A stretch of DNA of 37,584 nt from Gammaproteobacteria bacterium (GTDB taxonomy: Bacteria; Pseudomonadota; Gammaproteobacteria; Xanthomonadales; Rhodanobacteraceae): NCBI GenBank assembly GCA_021324095.1, contig JAJPJT010000008.1, forward strand, positions 1 through 37,584. Direction: 5' to 3'. The notes beneath the pieces were generated by a model. That model saw only the letters and a list, made by a program, of their open reading frames with translations. It did no database searches and was not told where the DNA came from. The position numbers were made by a program, and so were the translations under genes. Shown here in pieces: positions 37,255 to 37,584 of this stretch. Position 1 is the first letter of the stretch. Every line of letters starts with the position of its first letter.

Positions 37255-37286
37255 AAGCTTAGTTCCGTAGTTGACTACGGAGTCAA
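37255..37286 (-). promoter_or_regulatory. Older MerR-type promoter/operator copy
   Basis: On the minus strand TTGACT (37281-37286) and TAAGCT (37256-37261) are separated by 19 bases, the long spacer typical of MerR-controlled promoters. The spacer contains the operator CCGTAGTTGACTACGG (37265-37280, plus-strand reading), with perfect 7-bp arms. It points at the relic merT and the thioredoxin-like gene, and may still be active. Confidence 0.8.
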
Positions 37287-37291
37287 GCGTC

Positions 37292-37435
37292 ATGAGCACT
37301 CGTCCTGAGAACCTGACCATCGGTGCCTTCGCCCGGACGACGGGCTGTTCTCTTGTGTCGCTCGGACGCGGTAACCTTACGTCCGTAGTTGAGTACGGAG
37401 TCAAGTGGATATGCACCGCAATGAGAAGAGTTTGA
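37292..37435 (+). pseudogene. merR: Relic 5' end of a merR gene
   Basis: The first 18 codons read MSTRPENLTIGAFARTTG, matching the start of MerR (compare [11 protein letters not shown] in the intact copy downstream). After that the sequence diverges and runs through the second promoter to a stop at 37433-37435, 47 codons in all. The DNA-binding helices and the Hg-binding cysteines are missing. It is divergent from the older promoter copy in the classical merR position. Confidence 0.75.
37374..37404 (-). promoter_or_regulatory. MerR-type promoter/operator next to intact merR
   Basis: On the minus strand TTGACT (37399-37404) and TAAGGT (37374-37379) flank a 19-base spacer with the operator CCGTAGTTGAGTACGG (37383-37398). 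This is very close to the merTPA promoter of classical mer transposons. It directs leftward transcription across the relics into the mercury operon. The merR start lies seven bases away on the other strand. Confidence 0.88.
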
Positions 37436-37584
37436 CCATCGGCGGCCTTGCGAAGGCGACCGGCGTCGGCATCGAAGCGATCCGGTTCTATCAGCGGAAG
37501 GGTTTGCTCCCGACGCCAATCCAGCCACCGGGATGCATCCGTCGCTATGGCGATGCCGACGCTGAACGCCTGCGTTTCGTGAAA
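37411..37584 (+). CDS. merR: MerR mercury-responsive regulator (3' truncated by window edge)
   Basis: The frame is open from ATG 37411 to the last base, 58 codons. It holds the MerR winged helix-turn-helix: [29 protein letters not shown], then [18 protein letters not shown]. The phrase [10 protein letters not shown] is characteristic of mercury-type MerR proteins. The Hg-binding cysteines lie beyond the window, so metal specificity is inferred from the mer operator and merF/merA. It is divergent from the operon it should control: it represses at the stretched 19-base spacer and activates on binding Hg(II). Confidence 0.92.
   Translation, partial: MHRNEKSLTIGGLAKATGVGIEAIRFYQRKGLLPTPIQPPGCIRRYGDADAERLRFVK

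Overview
The window reads as high-GC gammaproteobacterial chromosome followed by the left end of an integrated element. A Xanthomonadales-like host is my best guess. It rests on the gene mix: hopanoid genes, a PEP-CTERM protein, a TolB-like/TPR protein with the KRRNVVRAAVLY-type N-terminus, and an island at a tRNA-Arg(CCU) gene. It is an inference, not a database result.

Region 1 (1-8809, all rightward) looks like a cell-wall peptide salvage locus. It holds a 5'-truncated dgcN (DUF1611), dgcA (enolase-superfamily epimerase/racemase), an exported gamma-glutamyltransferase, a diaminopimelate decarboxylase, two exported SxxK serine hydrolases and an AmpD-type amidase lipoprotein. The last four overlap by a few bases, as translationally coupled operons do. 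Region 2 (8810-12030) holds a PEP-CTERM protein behind a good sigma-54 promoter match, a terminator, and a leftward TPR membrane protein.

Region 3 (12031-28994) is a near-continuous isoprenoid-to-hopanoid supercluster. A prenyl diphosphate synthase (leftward) is followed by squalene synthase, squalene-hopene cyclase, hpnG, hpnA, diphosphomevalonate decarboxylase, phosphomevalonate kinase, a single-polypeptide class II HMG-CoA reductase-mevalonate kinase fusion, type I IPP isomerase, hpnH, hpnB, a long PlsC-type acyltransferase, an HpnL-like membrane protein and a convergent MurG/MJ1255-like glycosyltransferase. Together they run from HMG-CoA through mevalonate, IPP/DMAPP, FPP, squalene and hopene to C35 side-chain extension. 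HMG-CoA synthase and thiolase are not in the window.

Region 4 (29095-37584, cut by the window end) is an integrated element. Its left border is a 3' half of tRNA-Arg(CCU) without the D-arm and 5' acceptor strand. Three TGTCCCT repeats follow, then somewhat AT-richer DNA. The cargo is a non-textbook mercury-resistance locus read leftward from a MerR-type promoter: a secreted thioredoxin-fold protein, a membrane protein with a vicinal Cys pair, merF and merA, coupled by 1-4 base overlaps. Further downstream are a rubredoxin, a flavin disulfide reductase-like protein, an ECF-type sigma factor with an overlapping membrane protein, and another membrane protein. At the right edge there are two tandem MerR-type promoter/operators, a relic merR start, a relic merT fragment and the start of an intact merR. 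This suggests that a classical merR-PO-merT module was duplicated, decayed and reused.
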